A stretch of 63,021 nt of DNA from Solimonas sp036405815 (lineage in GTDB: Bacteria > Pseudomonadota > Gammaproteobacteria > Nevskiales > Nevskiaceae): positions 1 to 63,021 of the forward strand of contig DASWWX010000062.1 in assembly GCA_036405815.1 (NCBI GenBank). The letters are read 5' to 3'. Within the stretch, counting starts at the first letter, position 1, and each line of letters starts with the position of its first letter. Shown here one piece after another: positions 19,491-28,846 of the stretch. The position numbers and the translations under genes are program-made. The notes beneath the pieces were generated by a model, which did no database searches, was not told where the DNA came from, and saw only the letters and a list, made by a program, of their open reading frames with translations.

Positions 19491-20453
19491 TCAGTGGAAG
19501 GTGTCGAACGCGCCGTAGGACATCAGGCGCTGGTAACGCGCGCCCAGCAACTGCGGCATCGGGGTGTGACGCAGGCGTTCGAGATTCGTGGTCAGCTTGT
19601 GCTTGAGCGTGTTCATGATTGCAACCGGATCACGGTGCGCACCGCCGAGCGGCTCCGGCACAATTTCGTCGATCAGCTTGTGGCCGTACAGATCGTTCGC
19701 AGTCATGCGCATCGCCTCGGCCGCTTCCGGCGCCCGGCTCGCGCTCTTGAACAGGATCGACGCGCAGCCCTCCGGCGAGATCACCGAGTAGACGCTGTAC
19801 TGCAGCATCATCACGTGATCGGCGATGCCGATCGCCAGCGCACCGCCGGACCCGCCCTCGCCGATCACCGTCGCCAGCACCGGCGTGCGCAGCTTCGACA
19901 GTTCCAGCAGGTTGCGTGCAATCGCCTCGGACTGGTTTCGTTCCTCGGCGCCGATACCCGGATACGCGCCGGGCGTGTCGATGAAGGTCACGATCGGCAG
20001 GTTGAACTTCTCGGCCAGCTTCATCAGGCGCAGCGCCTTGCGATAGCCCTCGGGCCGCGGCATGCCGAAATTGCGGTAAACGCGCTCCTTGGCATCGCGA
20101 CCCTTCTGCTGGCCGATGACGACGCAGGCCCGGCCCTCGAGCCGGGCGACGCCGCCGACGATTGCCGGATCGTCGGAGTAGTGGCGATCGCCGTGCAGTT
20201 CTTCCCACTCGGTGAACAGGCTCTTCAGATAGTCCAGCGCATAAGGCCGTTGCGGATGGCGCGCGATCTGCGTCACCTGCCAGGGCGACAGCTTGGCGAA
20301 GATCTGTTCGGTGAGTTCGCGACGCTTGCCTTCGAGACGCGCAATCTCCTCGGTCAGATTGACGCCGCTGCCGGTGGTGGCGAAGCGCAGCTCCTCGATC
20401 TTCTGCTGCAACTCGGCGATCGGCTGCTCGAAATCCAGATAGTTCAGATTCAT
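19491..20453 (-). CDS. accA: Acetyl-CoA carboxylase carboxyltransferase subunit alpha
   Basis: 320 aa. Forms with AccD the carboxyltransferase that transfers CO2 from biotin to acetyl-CoA, the first step of fatty-acid synthesis. The N-terminus NLNYLDFEQPIAELQQKIEE and the crotonase-like core (TFIDTPGAYPGIGAEERNQS, GEGGSGGALAIG, SVISPEGCASILFK) are complete. It follows dnaE by 11 bp. Confidence 0.97.
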   Translation of the reverse strand: MNLNYLDFEQPIAELQQKIEELRFATTGSGVNLTEEIARLEGKRRELTEQIFAKLSPWQVTQIARHPQRPYALDYLKSLFTEWEELHGDRHYSDDPAIVGGVARLEGRACVVIGQQKGRDAKERVYRNFGMPRPEGYRKALRLMKLAEKFNLPIVTFIDTPGAYPGIGAEERNQSEAIARNLLELSKLRTPVLATVIGEGGSGGALAIGIADHVMMLQYSVYSVISPEGCASILFKSASRAPEAAEAMRMTANDLYGHKLIDEIVPEPLGGAHRDPVAIMNTLKHKLTTNLERLRHTPMPQLLGARYQRLMSYGAFDTFH

Positions 20454-20464
20454 CGTCGTTCCGC

Positions 20465-23400
20465 TTATTCGTCGTCCCAGGCCCCTGCCGCCGCCGGCGC
20501 GCCACTGAAGCGACGCTCGTTGACGGGCGCCTGATAGCGCTTGTACTGCACTTTAACGCAGTCGGCGCCGAGCATCTGCCGCAGCGCGCCCAGCAACGCG
20601 TCGTCGAGCCGCAGCCGCCACTCGCCCGGAAGGTCCAGCACGCAACCACCGCGCGGGCCGGCGTAATGGATGCCCAGAGGCACGCCTTGCGGCGAACGCT
20701 GCGGCTGCAACAGGCGCTTCAATGCCGCGACCTCACCGGCCGCCTTGGTCCAGGTCAGCTCCAGCTTCCAGGCGTAGTCCTGAAGCACGCGATCCATCGG
20801 GATGAACTCGGGCGCGTAAAGCCGCGGCTCGGCCTCGCGGCCCTCGCGCGCGGGCGACAGGCCCAGTTCGGCCTGCACGAACACCAGCGTGTCCGGCTTC
20901 ACGAAACCCTGGAATTTCTGCCAGGGCTCGGCATCGATCCAGGTCGAGAGCTGCGCGGTCTGATCGTCCAGCGTGACCTTGAAGCTGGCACGCGCGGCGC
21001 GACCATCGCCGTTCTTGTCGCCCTTGAAAAAGCGGACGTCGGTGACCCAGGCAGCGAACATCAGCTTGGTACGCGGCTGCCAGACCGGCTTGCCGTTGGC
21101 GCCGACCACCGTCGGCGTCGGTTGCGCATATTGCTGGATCAGCTCCTGCAGGCGACCGCTGCAGATCTGCGCCATCATGTCCTCGTAGGCTTCGATCGGA
21201 TGGCCGCTGAGGTAGAAGCCGAGCGTCTCGCGCTCCTTGTCGAGCCGCTCGCGCTTGGACCAGTCCGGCTCAAGGTCCGCTTCCACGACCGCTGCGCTGC
21301 GCGCAGCCCCGCTCCCGCCGCCGAGCCCGAACAGATCGACCTGGCCGCTGTCGGCGGTCGCGGCGGCGGCTTCGGCAAGCTGCAACGCCTTGGGCAGCGT
21401 CTTGAGCAGCGAGGGCCGATTGAGGCCCAGACCATCGAGCGCACCGCAGCCGATCAGCGCCTCCAGCACGCGCTTGTTGGCCTTGCGCGTATCGATGCGC
21501 TGACAGAAATCGAACAGGTCCTTGAAGGCCCCTCTGGCCTCGCGCTCGGCGATGATGCCTTCCAGCGCCGCCTCGCCCGCCCCCTTGACGGCTCCGAGGC
21601 CGTAACGGATCTCGCCGGGGGCCGGCACCGTGAAGCGGAAGTAACTGGTGTTGATGTCCGGCGGATGCAGCGTCAGCCCCATGCGCAGGCACTCCAGGCG
21701 CATCGCCACCACCGCATCGGTGTGCTGCATATCGCAGGACAGCACCGCCGCCATGAACTCGGCCGGATAGTGCGTCTTCAACCACGCCGTCTGATACGAC
21801 ACCAGCGCATAGGCCGCGGCATGCGACTTGTTGAAGCCGTAGTTCGCGAACTTCTCCATCAGGTCGAAGACCTGCGTCGCGATCTGCGCTTCGACGCCAC
21901 GTCCGGTGGCACCGGCCTGGAACACCTCGCGCTGCTTCGCCATTTCCGCGGCGATCTTCTTGCCCATCGCGCGACGCAGCAGATCGGCGCCGCCCAGCGT
22001 GTAGCCGGCCAGGCGTTGCGACATCTGCATCACCTGTTCCTGGTAGACGAAGATGCCGTAGGTCGGCTCCAGCACCGCCTCCATGTCCGGATGCAGGTAC
22101 TCGACCGGCTCATCGCCGCGCTTGCGCGCGCAGAAACTCGGAATCAGATCCATCGGACCCGGGCGGTACAGCGACACCAGCGCGATGATGTCCTCGAAAC
22201 GATCCGGCCGCAGGTCGGTGGAGGCGCGCTGCATGCCCGGCGATTCCATCTGGAACACGGCACCGGTCTTGCCGCTGGCATACAGCGCATAGGTCGCGGC
22301 GTCGTCCAGCGGCAGCTTCAGTACATCGATCTGGACCTTCTGCTGTTCGGCGATCGTGTTCACCGCCTCCTGGATGATCGTCAGCGTCTTCAGACCGAGG
22401 AAGTCGAACTTCACCAGCCCGACCATCTCCAGATCCTTCATGTCGAACTGCGTGCGCATGCCGCCGCCACCGGCTTCGCAGTACAGCGGCGCGTAGTCGG
22501 TCAGCGCCTGGGGTGCGATGACGACGCCGCCGGCATGCACGCCGACACCGCGTGTCACGCCCTCCAGCGCCAGCGCCATGTCCAGCACCGCACGCGTGTC
22601 CTCCTCACCCTCGTAGCGCTGCTTGAGTTCGGGCACCGAGTCGATCGCATCGGCCAGCGTCGCCCCCGGCGTGCCCGGCACGAGCTTGGCGATCGAATCG
22701 CCGAAGCCATAGCCGTGCCCCATCACGCGGCAGACGTCGCGCACCACGCCACGCGCCGCCATCGTCGCGTAGGTGATGATCTGGCCGACGTGCGGACGAC
22801 CGTACTTCTGCGTCACGTACTCGATGACGCGATCGCGATTGTCCATGCAGAAGTCGACGTCGAAGTCCGGCATCGACACGCGCTCCGGATTCAGGAAGCG
22901 CTCGAACAGCAGGCTGTACGGCAGGGGATCGAGGTCGGTAATGCCGGTGGCGAAGGCCACCAGCGAGCCGGCACCGGAGCCGCGACCCGGCCCGACCGGA
23001 CAGCCATTGTTCTTGGCCCACTCGATGAAGTCGGCCACCACCAGGAAGTAACCGGCAAAACCCATCTTCTGGATCACGCCCAGCTCGTAATCCAGGCGCG
23101 CTTCGTAGGTCTCGCGCGGCGCCGAGGCCTGGATCTGCGTCAGACGCCGCGACAGACCTTCCTGCGATCGCGCGCGCAGCCAGCTGTCGGTGTCGTGGCC
23201 TTCCGGTACCGGAAAGTTCGGCAGGTGATACGGCGGCGCGAACTTCAGCGTCAGCGAGCAGCGACGTGCGATCTCGACGCTGTTGGCCAGCGCCTCGGGG
23301 AGGTCGGCAAACAACGCCTGCATCTCCTCCGGCGACTTCAGATATTGCTCGGGCGTGTAATCGCGCGGTCGCTTGTCGTCGGTGAGCACGCGGCCCTGGG

Positions 23401-24082
23401 CGATGCAGACGCGCGCCTCATGCGTCTCGAACTCGCCGCGCTCGAGGAAGCGCACGTCGTTGGTGGCGACAACCGGCACGCCGGTCTTGCGCGACAGCGC
23501 GCAGGCGGCCTGCACCCAGTCCTCGTCGCCGGGGCGCTCGCAACGCGCGACCTCCAGATAGAGGCGATCAGGAAAGATCGCGCGCCACTGCTCGATCTGA
23601 TCAAGCGCTGCCTCTACTTGATCGGCCTGCGCCGCGCGGAACAGTCCACCATCGCGACCGCTGAGCGCGATCAGGCCGGGTGCGCATTCGATCAGGCGCG
23701 CACGCGATACCAGCGGCTGCCCGCGCGCCTGACCTTCGGTGTAGGCGAACGACAGCAGCTTGGACAGGTTGCGGTAGCCGGTCTCGTTCTGCACCAGCAG
23801 CGTCAGACGCTCGGGGCTGTCGCCGGGCAGACGCTCGTCGAGCCACACATCGGCCCCGACGATCGGCTTGATGCCCGCGCCCTCCGCAGCTTTGTAGAAC
23901 TTCACCATCGCGAACACGTTGTTGCGATCGGTGATGGCCACCGCCGACAGGCGGAGCTTGGCCGCCTGCGAACTCAGCGTCGCGCCCGCACCGCCCCCCT
24001 TGCGCTTGGGCGGCTCCACCCGCACCAGCCCGTCGGTCAGGGAATACTCGGTATGCAGACGCAGGTGCACGAAGCCGCTCAT
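20465..24082 (-). CDS. dnaE: DNA polymerase III subunit alpha
   Basis: About 1205 aa from the ATG at 24082, which overlaps the rnhB stop (ATGA); this start matches the family N-terminus FVHLRLHTEYSLTDGLV. Order: PHP domain (1-280), polymerase palm with the catalytic acidic pair in MPDFDVDFCMDNRD (near 400), fingers, helix-hairpin-helix, OB fold and C-terminal tau-binding region. It is the replicative polymerase subunit. A small Gly/Ala insertion after residue 15 (KGGGAGATLS) and a Gly-rich linker near 930 make it slightly longer than the E. coli protein. Confidence 0.97.
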   Translation of the reverse strand: MSGFVHLRLHTEYSLTDGLVRVEPPKRKGGGAGATLSSQAAKLRLSAVAITDRNNVFAMVKFYKAAEGAGIKPIVGADVWLDERLPGDSPERLTLLVQNETGYRNLSKLLSFAYTEGQARGQPLVSRARLIECAPGLIALSGRDGGLFRAAQADQVEAALDQIEQWRAIFPDRLYLEVARCERPGDEDWVQAACALSRKTGVPVVATNDVRFLERGEFETHEARVCIAQGRVLTDDKRPRDYTPEQYLKSPEEMQALFADLPEALANSVEIARRCSLTLKFAPPYHLPNFPVPEGHDTDSWLRARSQEGLSRRLTQIQASAPRETYEARLDYELGVIQKMGFAGYFLVVADFIEWAKNNGCPVGPGRGSGAGSLVAFATGITDLDPLPYSLLFERFLNPERVSMPDFDVDFCMDNRDRVIEYVTQKYGRPHVGQIITYATMAARGVVRDVCRVMGHGYGFGDSIAKLVPGTPGATLADAIDSVPELKQRYEGEEDTRAVLDMALALEGVTRGVGVHAGGVVIAPQALTDYAPLYCEAGGGGMRTQFDMKDLEMVGLVKFDFLGLKTLTIIQEAVNTIAEQQKVQIDVLKLPLDDAATYALYASGKTGAVFQMESPGMQRASTDLRPDRFEDIIALVSLYRPGPMDLIPSFCARKRGDEPVEYLHPDMEAVLEPTYGIFVYQEQVMQMSQRLAGYTLGGADLLRRAMGKKIAAEMAKQREVFQAGATGRGVEAQIATQVFDLMEKFANYGFNKSHAAAYALVSYQTAWLKTHYPAEFMAAVLSCDMQHTDAVVAMRLECLRMGLTLHPPDINTSYFRFTVPAPGEIRYGLGAVKGAGEAALEGIIAEREARGAFKDLFDFCQRIDTRKANKRVLEALIGCGALDGLGLNRPSLLKTLPKALQLAEAAAATADSGQVDLFGLGGGSGAARSAAVVEADLEPDWSKRERLDKERETLGFYLSGHPIEAYEDMMAQICSGRLQELIQQYAQPTPTVVGANGKPVWQPRTKLMFAAWVTDVRFFKGDKNGDGRAARASFKVTLDDQTAQLSTWIDAEPWQKFQGFVKPDTLVFVQAELGLSPAREGREAEPRLYAPEFIPMDRVLQDYAWKLELTWTKAAGEVAALKRLLQPQRSPQGVPLGIHYAGPRGGCVLDLPGEWRLRLDDALLGALRQMLGADCVKVQYKRYQAPVNERRFSGAPAAAGAWDDE

Positions 24083-24690
24083 GCGCACACGTCTCCTCGC
24101 TCGGCCGCCTCGTGCAGCAGGCTCGCCTGCGCACAGGGCGAAAAGCTCATGCGGTGCTCGGCGCACGGACCCAGCCGGCGCAACGCCGCCACATGCTGGA
24201 CGGTGCCGTAACCCTTGTGCTGCGCGAAACCATACCCGGGATACGCCTGCTCGAGTTCCACCAGGTGCCGGTCGCGCGCGACCTTGGCGAGGATGCTCGC
24301 TGCCATGATCGCGGGCTCGAGCGCATCGCCGTCGATGATGGTGCGCACCGCACAGTTCAGCGGCGGCGCCTGATTGCCATCGACCAGCGCCAGTCCCGGC
24401 GCCACCTGCAAGCCCTCGATCGCGCGCCGCATCGCCAGAAACGTCGCCTGCAGGATGTTGATGCGATCGATCTCACCGGCGTCGGCGCGACCGATGCACC
24501 AGGCGCGCGCGCGCGCCTGGATCTCCGGAAACAGGCGCTCGCGTCGCGCGGCGCTGAGTTGCTTGGAGTCCCTCAGACCGGCGATCGGCGCATCGAGGAT
24601 CACTGCCGCGGCGTAGACCGGACCCGCCAGACAGCCGCGACCCGCTTCGTCGACACCGGCAATCGCAGAGAAGGAAGTGAGGAGCGTCAC
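24079..24690 (-). CDS. rnhB: Ribonuclease HII
   Basis: About 203 aa with the GTG start at 24690; the frame extends into lpxB but the conserved protein begins at FSAIAGVDEAGRGCLAGPVY. RNase HII nicks 5' of ribonucleotides embedded in DNA. The DEAGRG motif, LRDSKQL, the second acidic site in LVDGNQ, and AASILAKVARDRH are present. It sits between lpxB and dnaE in the conserved order. Confidence 0.93.
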   Translation of the reverse strand: MTLLTSFSAIAGVDEAGRGCLAGPVYAAAVILDAPIAGLRDSKQLSAARRERLFPEIQARARAWCIGRADAGEIDRINILQATFLAMRRAIEGLQVAPGLALVDGNQAPPLNCAVRTIIDGDALEPAIMAASILAKVARDRHLVELEQAYPGYGFAQHKGYGTVQHVAALRRLGPCAEHRMSFSPCAQASLLHEAAERGDVCA

Positions 24691-24718
24691 GCCCGCAATT
24701 GTAGTGCGCCGGCGCCGC

Positions 24719-25861
24719 TCAACGGGCGCCCAGCAGCTCGGCAATGACCGCCGCCGCACGGTCGGCCGCGCCGCAGCGCAACTGCGCCCGCACGGCGTCG
24801 AATGCACGCAACTGGCGCCGGCGCGGCTCGCCGTCGTCCAGTAACAAGCGCAATTCCGCAGCGATGCGTTCCGGATGCGCCTGATCCTGCAGCAGTTCCG
24901 TGACGGTGGGTTCCGCCGCCAGCAGGTTCGGCAGGCTCACGTGTTTCGTCTTGAGCAGACCGAGACGCAGCATCAGCCAGGCCGTCAGCGCCGAGGCTCG
25001 GTAGGCCACGACCATCGGCCGGCCGAGCAGCAGGCATTCCAGCGTCGCGGTGCCGGAGGCCAGCAGCACGACGTCGCCGGCCTGCATGGCCTCGCGCGAA
25101 TGGCCGTCGACCAGCGTCCAGTCCAGGCCCGGGGCCTGCGACTGGATCGCCGCCTCGACCCCGGCGCGCAGGCCTGGCTTTGCGATCGGCGTGACGAAGC
25201 GCAGACCGGGCACTTGGTCGGCGAGCCGGCGCGCGGCACGCGCGAACGGCTCTGCGAGGTAACGGATTTCACCGCCACGGCTGCCCGGCATCACGGTGAC
25301 GACGCGGCCGTCTTCCCGCAGGCCCAGCGCGCGACGCGCGGCGGCCGGCGTAGTCGCGGCATCGAGCTGGTCGGCCAGCGGATGACCGATATAGTCGGCA
25401 TGCACGCCGTGGCGCGCGTAGAACGCCGGCTCGAACGGAAACAGACAGAGGATGCGCTCGACGGCGCGCGCGATCGTCTTCACGCGCCCTTCGCGCCAGG
25501 CCCAGACCGTAGGGCTGACGACGTGCACGGTGCGCAGGCCGGCGTCGCGCAGTCGGCGTTCCAGACCCAGGTTGAAATCGGGCGCGTCGATGCCGATCAC
25601 GAGATCCGGCTTGTCGTCCTTGAAGCGCTGCAACAGCTGCGCACGCAGCTTGAACAGGCGCGGCAGTTCACGCAGCACCTCGGCCAATCCCATCACCGAC
25701 AGCGCGTCGATGGACTCGATCGCCTCGCAGCCGGCGCCGACCATGCGCGGCCCGGCGACGCCGTAGAAGCGCGCCTGCGGCAGGCGCGCCTTCAGAGCTT
25801 CGATGATGGCGGCGCCGAGGATGTCGCCGGAGATCTCGCCTGCGACGAACGCGATGCGCAT
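24719..25861 (-). CDS. lpxB: Lipid-A-disaccharide synthase
   Basis: 380-aa GT19 glycosyltransferase that joins UDP-2,3-diacylglucosamine and lipid X to the lipid A disaccharide at the inner membrane. GEISGDILGAAII near the start, GIDAPDFN, VSPTVWAWREGR, the LPGSRGGEI motif and ASGTATLE are typical. It follows lpxA by 7 bp. Confidence 0.96.
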   Translation of the reverse strand: MRIAFVAGEISGDILGAAIIEALKARLPQARFYGVAGPRMVGAGCEAIESIDALSVMGLAEVLRELPRLFKLRAQLLQRFKDDKPDLVIGIDAPDFNLGLERRLRDAGLRTVHVVSPTVWAWREGRVKTIARAVERILCLFPFEPAFYARHGVHADYIGHPLADQLDAATTPAAARRALGLREDGRVVTVMPGSRGGEIRYLAEPFARAARRLADQVPGLRFVTPIAKPGLRAGVEAAIQSQAPGLDWTLVDGHSREAMQAGDVVLLASGTATLECLLLGRPMVVAYRASALTAWLMLRLGLLKTKHVSLPNLLAAEPTVTELLQDQAHPERIAAELRLLLDDGEPRRRQLRAFDAVRAQLRCGAADRAAAVIAELLGAR

Positions 25862-25868
25862 CGGCCGC

Positions 25869-26660
25869 TCAGCGCTGCAGCGGTCGTTTGCCGGAACTCA
25901 GGAAGTCCGACATCAGCTTCAGGTTCGGCGAGGTCTCGGCCAGGCGCGCCATCTCGGCCTTGACCTCGGCCATGAGCTTGCCCGATCGGTAGATCAGCTT
26001 GAAGGCATCCTCTACCACCGCGATCTCCTCGGGCTTGAAGCCGCGACGGCGCATGCCTTCCTTGTTGATCGCGCGCGGCTCGGCCGGATTGCCCTGCACC
26101 ATCACGAACGGCGGCACGTCGCCAGAGACACCGGCAGAGAAGGCCGTGAACGCATGCGCGCCCAGGCGGCAGAACTGGTAGACCAGCGTGTAGCCGCCGA
26201 GCACGACGTGGTCGCCGATCTCAACGTGGCCGGCGAGGCTCGCGTTGTTGGCGAAGATCGTGTCGCTGCCGACCCAGCAATCGTGCGCGATGTGGCAGTA
26301 GTTCATGATCCAGTTGCGATCACCGACCTTGGTCGCACCGCGCTTGGTCTCGTACTCCTTCATCGTGCCGCGCTGGATGCTGACGTACTCGCGGATCACA
26401 TTGCCGTCGCCGATGATCACGCAGGTCGGATCGTCCTGCTTCGACGTCTTGTCCTGCGAGATCTCGCCGAGCGAGGCGAACTGGAAGATCTGGTTGTCGC
26501 GGCCGATCGTCATCGGCCCGCGCAGCACGACGTGCGGACCGATCACGGTGTTCGCGCCAATCGTTACGCCGGCGCCGACAATGCTGTAGGGGCCGACCTC
26601 GACCGACTCGTGCAGTTCAGCCTTGGCGTCGACGATCGCGGTGGGATGGATGCGCGACAC
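25869..26660 (-). CDS. lpxA: UDP-N-acetylglucosamine O-acyltransferase
   Basis: About 263 aa; first step of lipid A synthesis. Left-handed beta-helix hexapeptide repeats fill residues 5-190, with the catalytic His in the MNYCHIAHDCWVG segment, then the C-terminal helical domain (PAEPRAINKEGMRRRGF). The start is GTG at 26660, 2 nt after the fabZ stop; TTG at 26666, overlapping that stop, is the alternative. Confidence 0.95.
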   Translation of the reverse strand: MSRIHPTAIVDAKAELHESVEVGPYSIVGAGVTIGANTVIGPHVVLRGPMTIGRDNQIFQFASLGEISQDKTSKQDDPTCVIIGDGNVIREYVSIQRGTMKEYETKRGATKVGDRNWIMNYCHIAHDCWVGSDTIFANNASLAGHVEIGDHVVLGGYTLVYQFCRLGAHAFTAFSAGVSGDVPPFVMVQGNPAEPRAINKEGMRRRGFKPEEIAVVEDAFKLIYRSGKLMAEVKAEMARLAETSPNLKLMSDFLSSGKRPLQR

Positions 26661-26662
26661 GC

Positions 26663-27136
26663 TCAACCCCCATCCGTGCCGCGAGACGGATCTTTGAGCA
26701 CGCACATCATCTCGGCCGCGCAAGCCAGCTCCTCGCCCACACGCGCCTCGGCCGTGAACTTCCACAGATCCCGCTTGTGCTTGTCCAGCGTCACCGCGAA
26801 GCGCAGTTGATCGCCCGGCACCACCGGCCGCTTGAAGCGGCAGTTGTCGATGCCGGCGAAGTACAGGATCAGGCCCGAATCCGCGCGCAGGCCGGACTTG
26901 ATGATCGCCAGCAGGCCACAGGCCTGCGCCATCGCCTCGAGCATGATCACGCCCGGCATGGTCGGCAAACCTGGGAAATGACCGGGGAAGTACGGCTCGT
27001 TGTAGGTGACATTCTTGATGGCCGTCAGGCGACCGGCTTCGGCGTCGACGTCCAGCACCCGGTCCACCAGCAGGAACGGATAGCGATGCGGCAGCATCGT
27101 CAGGATGTCGCGGATATCAAACGTCGTCTTGTCCAT
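26663..27136 (-). CDS. fabZ: 3-hydroxyacyl-[acyl-carrier-protein] dehydratase FabZ
   Basis: 157-aa hot-dog-fold dehydratase of fatty-acid elongation. LPHRYPFLLVDRV, the catalytic His in GHFPGLPTMPGV and the Glu in MLEAMAQ are present. Located between lpxD (20-bp overlap) and lpxA, the classic arrangement that couples acyl-ACP supply to lipid A synthesis. Confidence 0.96.
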   Translation of the reverse strand: MDKTTFDIRDILTMLPHRYPFLLVDRVLDVDAEAGRLTAIKNVTYNEPYFPGHFPGLPTMPGVIMLEAMAQACGLLAIIKSGLRADSGLILYFAGIDNCRFKRPVVPGDQLRFAVTLDKHKRDLWKFTAEARVGEELACAAEMMCVLKDPSRGTDGG

Positions 27137-28175
27137 CGTGCTCTTCCGTGGCGGAAACGCCGAGATGCCGCTCCAGCGCCTTCACGCGTTCTTCGAATTT
27201 TCCGAGGCGGCGCACGCGCGCCACGGTCTTGCGCCAGGCACGCGCCTCATCACTCGGCAGGCCGGAACCGTAAACACCCTTCTCGCGGATCGAACCAATG
27301 ACCATCGCGCGGCCCAGCAGCACCACGTCGTCGGCGATCTGAAGGTGACCGGCGATGCCGACGGCGCCGCCAATCATACAGCGCGATCCGATGCGGGTTG
27401 AGCCGGCGATACCGGCGCAGGCGGCGATCGCCGTATGCGCGCCGATATGGCAGTTGTGCGCAATCTGGATCAGGTTGTCGAGGCGCACGCCGTTCTCGAT
27501 GACCGTGTCGTCGATCGCGCCGCGGTCGATGCAGGTATTGGCGCCAATCTCGACGTCGTCGCCGATCACGACACTGCCGAGTTGCGGCACTTCCTCCCAC
27601 CCCTGCGGCCCCATCGCGTTGCCGAAGCCGCGGCCACCGATCACCGCGCCGGGCTGCACACTGATGCGGGCGCCGATGCGCACGCGGGCGCCGACATAGA
27701 CGCGTGCGCTCAGGCGCGCGCCGTCGCCAATGATCGCATCGCGCCCGACGATGCTGCCGGAACCGATATAGCAGTCAGCGCCGATGCGCACACCCGACTC
27801 GATCACGACCTGCGGGCCGATGTAGCTGCCCTCGCCGATCTGTGCATCCGCGGCCACGACCGCCGACGCATCGCGCCCGGGCGTGAATTCGCGATCCGGA
27901 TCGAACAGACGCGCGATCCGTGCATAGGCCAGATAGGGATCCTTGGCCACCAGCCCGGAACGCGAGTCGAGCCGGTCGGCATCTCGCGTGCCGACGATCA
28001 CCGCGCCCGCCTGGGACTCGGCAAGCTGCGCGCGATAACGCGGATTGGAAAGAAAGCTGATGCAGCCGGGCTTGCCAGGCTGCAGCGTACAGACGCCATG
28101 GATCGGCGTTGCGCCGTCGCCGACCACGGTCAGGCCGTGTCGCTGCGCGAGTTCGTCGAGCGTGTAGACCTTCAT
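27117..28175 (-). CDS. lpxD: UDP-3-O-acylglucosamine N-acyltransferase
   Basis: About 352 aa. Adds the second, N-linked hydroxyacyl chain in lipid A synthesis. N-terminal uridine-binding domain (1-100), beta-helix repeats (100-290) with GRGFGNAM and the catalytic His in IQIAHNCHIGAHTAI, and a C-terminal helix. I take the ATG at 28175 (MKVYTLDELA); a TTG six codons upstream is possible. A terminator-like hairpin separates it from skp. Confidence 0.95.
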   Translation of the reverse strand: MKVYTLDELAQRHGLTVVGDGATPIHGVCTLQPGKPGCISFLSNPRYRAQLAESQAGAVIVGTRDADRLDSRSGLVAKDPYLAYARIARLFDPDREFTPGRDASAVVAADAQIGEGSYIGPQVVIESGVRIGADCYIGSGSIVGRDAIIGDGARLSARVYVGARVRIGARISVQPGAVIGGRGFGNAMGPQGWEEVPQLGSVVIGDDVEIGANTCIDRGAIDDTVIENGVRLDNLIQIAHNCHIGAHTAIAACAGIAGSTRIGSRCMIGGAVGIAGHLQIADDVVLLGRAMVIGSIREKGVYGSGLPSDEARAWRKTVARVRRLGKFEERVKALERHLGVSATEEHDGQDDV

Positions 28176-28196
28176 GCGGATCGGATGACGCAAATG

Positions 28197-28253
28197 AAAA
28201 GGGCCGGGATCAGCATAGCAATCCCGGCCCCGACCGGCCCGCGCAGCGGGCCG
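28197..28253 (-). terminator. Intrinsic terminator between skp and lpxD
   Basis: Minus-strand transcription leaving skp meets a 7-bp GC hairpin (28235-28253), then a perfect 10-bp stem (28201-28210/28221-28230, GGGCCGGGAT arm) followed directly by TTTTCATTTG. This looks like a real intrinsic terminator inside what is usually one bamA-skp-lpxD transcript. Confidence 0.75.
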
Positions 28254-28262
28254 TCTGAAGAC

Positions 28263-28787
28263 TTACTTGGCGCCCGGCGCCTGCAGGCGCTTGAGCACGT
28301 CGGCGGTGATGTCGACGTCGGCGGTCGCGTAGACGGGGTTCTCCAGGACCACCGAGACGCCCTTCTCCTTGGCAACGGCCTCGATCACGGTCTTGAGCTT
28401 GCCCATGGTCTCGACCAGCAGCTGCTCACGCGACTTCTGGAACTCCTCCTGCAGCGTACGGCCCTTGTACTCCAGGTCGATGCGGCGCGTGTTGAGATCC
28501 TTTTCCTTCTTGGCGCGGTCGGCCGCCGACAGCAGCTCGGCTTCCTTCTGGAAGTTCTTGCCGTCTTCCTGGAACTTCTTCATCTCCGCCTCGAACTCGT
28601 TCTGGCGGCGCTCGAACTGCGACTTGAGCTTGTCCTGCATCGCCTTGAACTGCGGCGCCTGCGAGGCCAGGTCGGAGGAGCGGATCGTGGCGATGCGCGT
28701 ACCCGGCAGCGCCTGAGCCTGCACCGCGGTGCTGATCGTGGCAACCGCGACGAACGCCGCGGCCAGAATGCTGTGATGGATCTTCAT
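28263..28787 (-). CDS. skp: Periplasmic chaperone Skp/OmpH
   Basis: 174 aa. A signal peptide (about 1-24, cleavage after VQA) is followed by a small core and long charged coiled-coil helices (about 50-135) that form the tentacles of the Skp trimer. It holds unfolded outer-membrane proteins for the BAM complex. Encoded just after bamA. Confidence 0.92.
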   Translation of the reverse strand: MKIHHSILAAAFVAVATISTAVQAQALPGTRIATIRSSDLASQAPQFKAMQDKLKSQFERRQNEFEAEMKKFQEDGKNFQKEAELLSAADRAKKEKDLNTRRIDLEYKGRTLQEEFQKSREQLLVETMGKLKTVIEAVAKEKGVSVVLENPVYATADVDITADVLKRLQAPGAK

Positions 28788-28846
28788 GAGTCTCTCTCGT
28801 CTGAACTGCCGTTTGTCGTGTGGAGATCGCGAATCGGCGGGCGCGA

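Noticed and set aside
20666..24211. A 1181-codon open frame antisense to dnaE
   Set aside because: High GC content leaves the complementary frame free of stops; the translation is His/Arg/Ala/Gln-rich without any domain, and dnaE on the other strand is certain.
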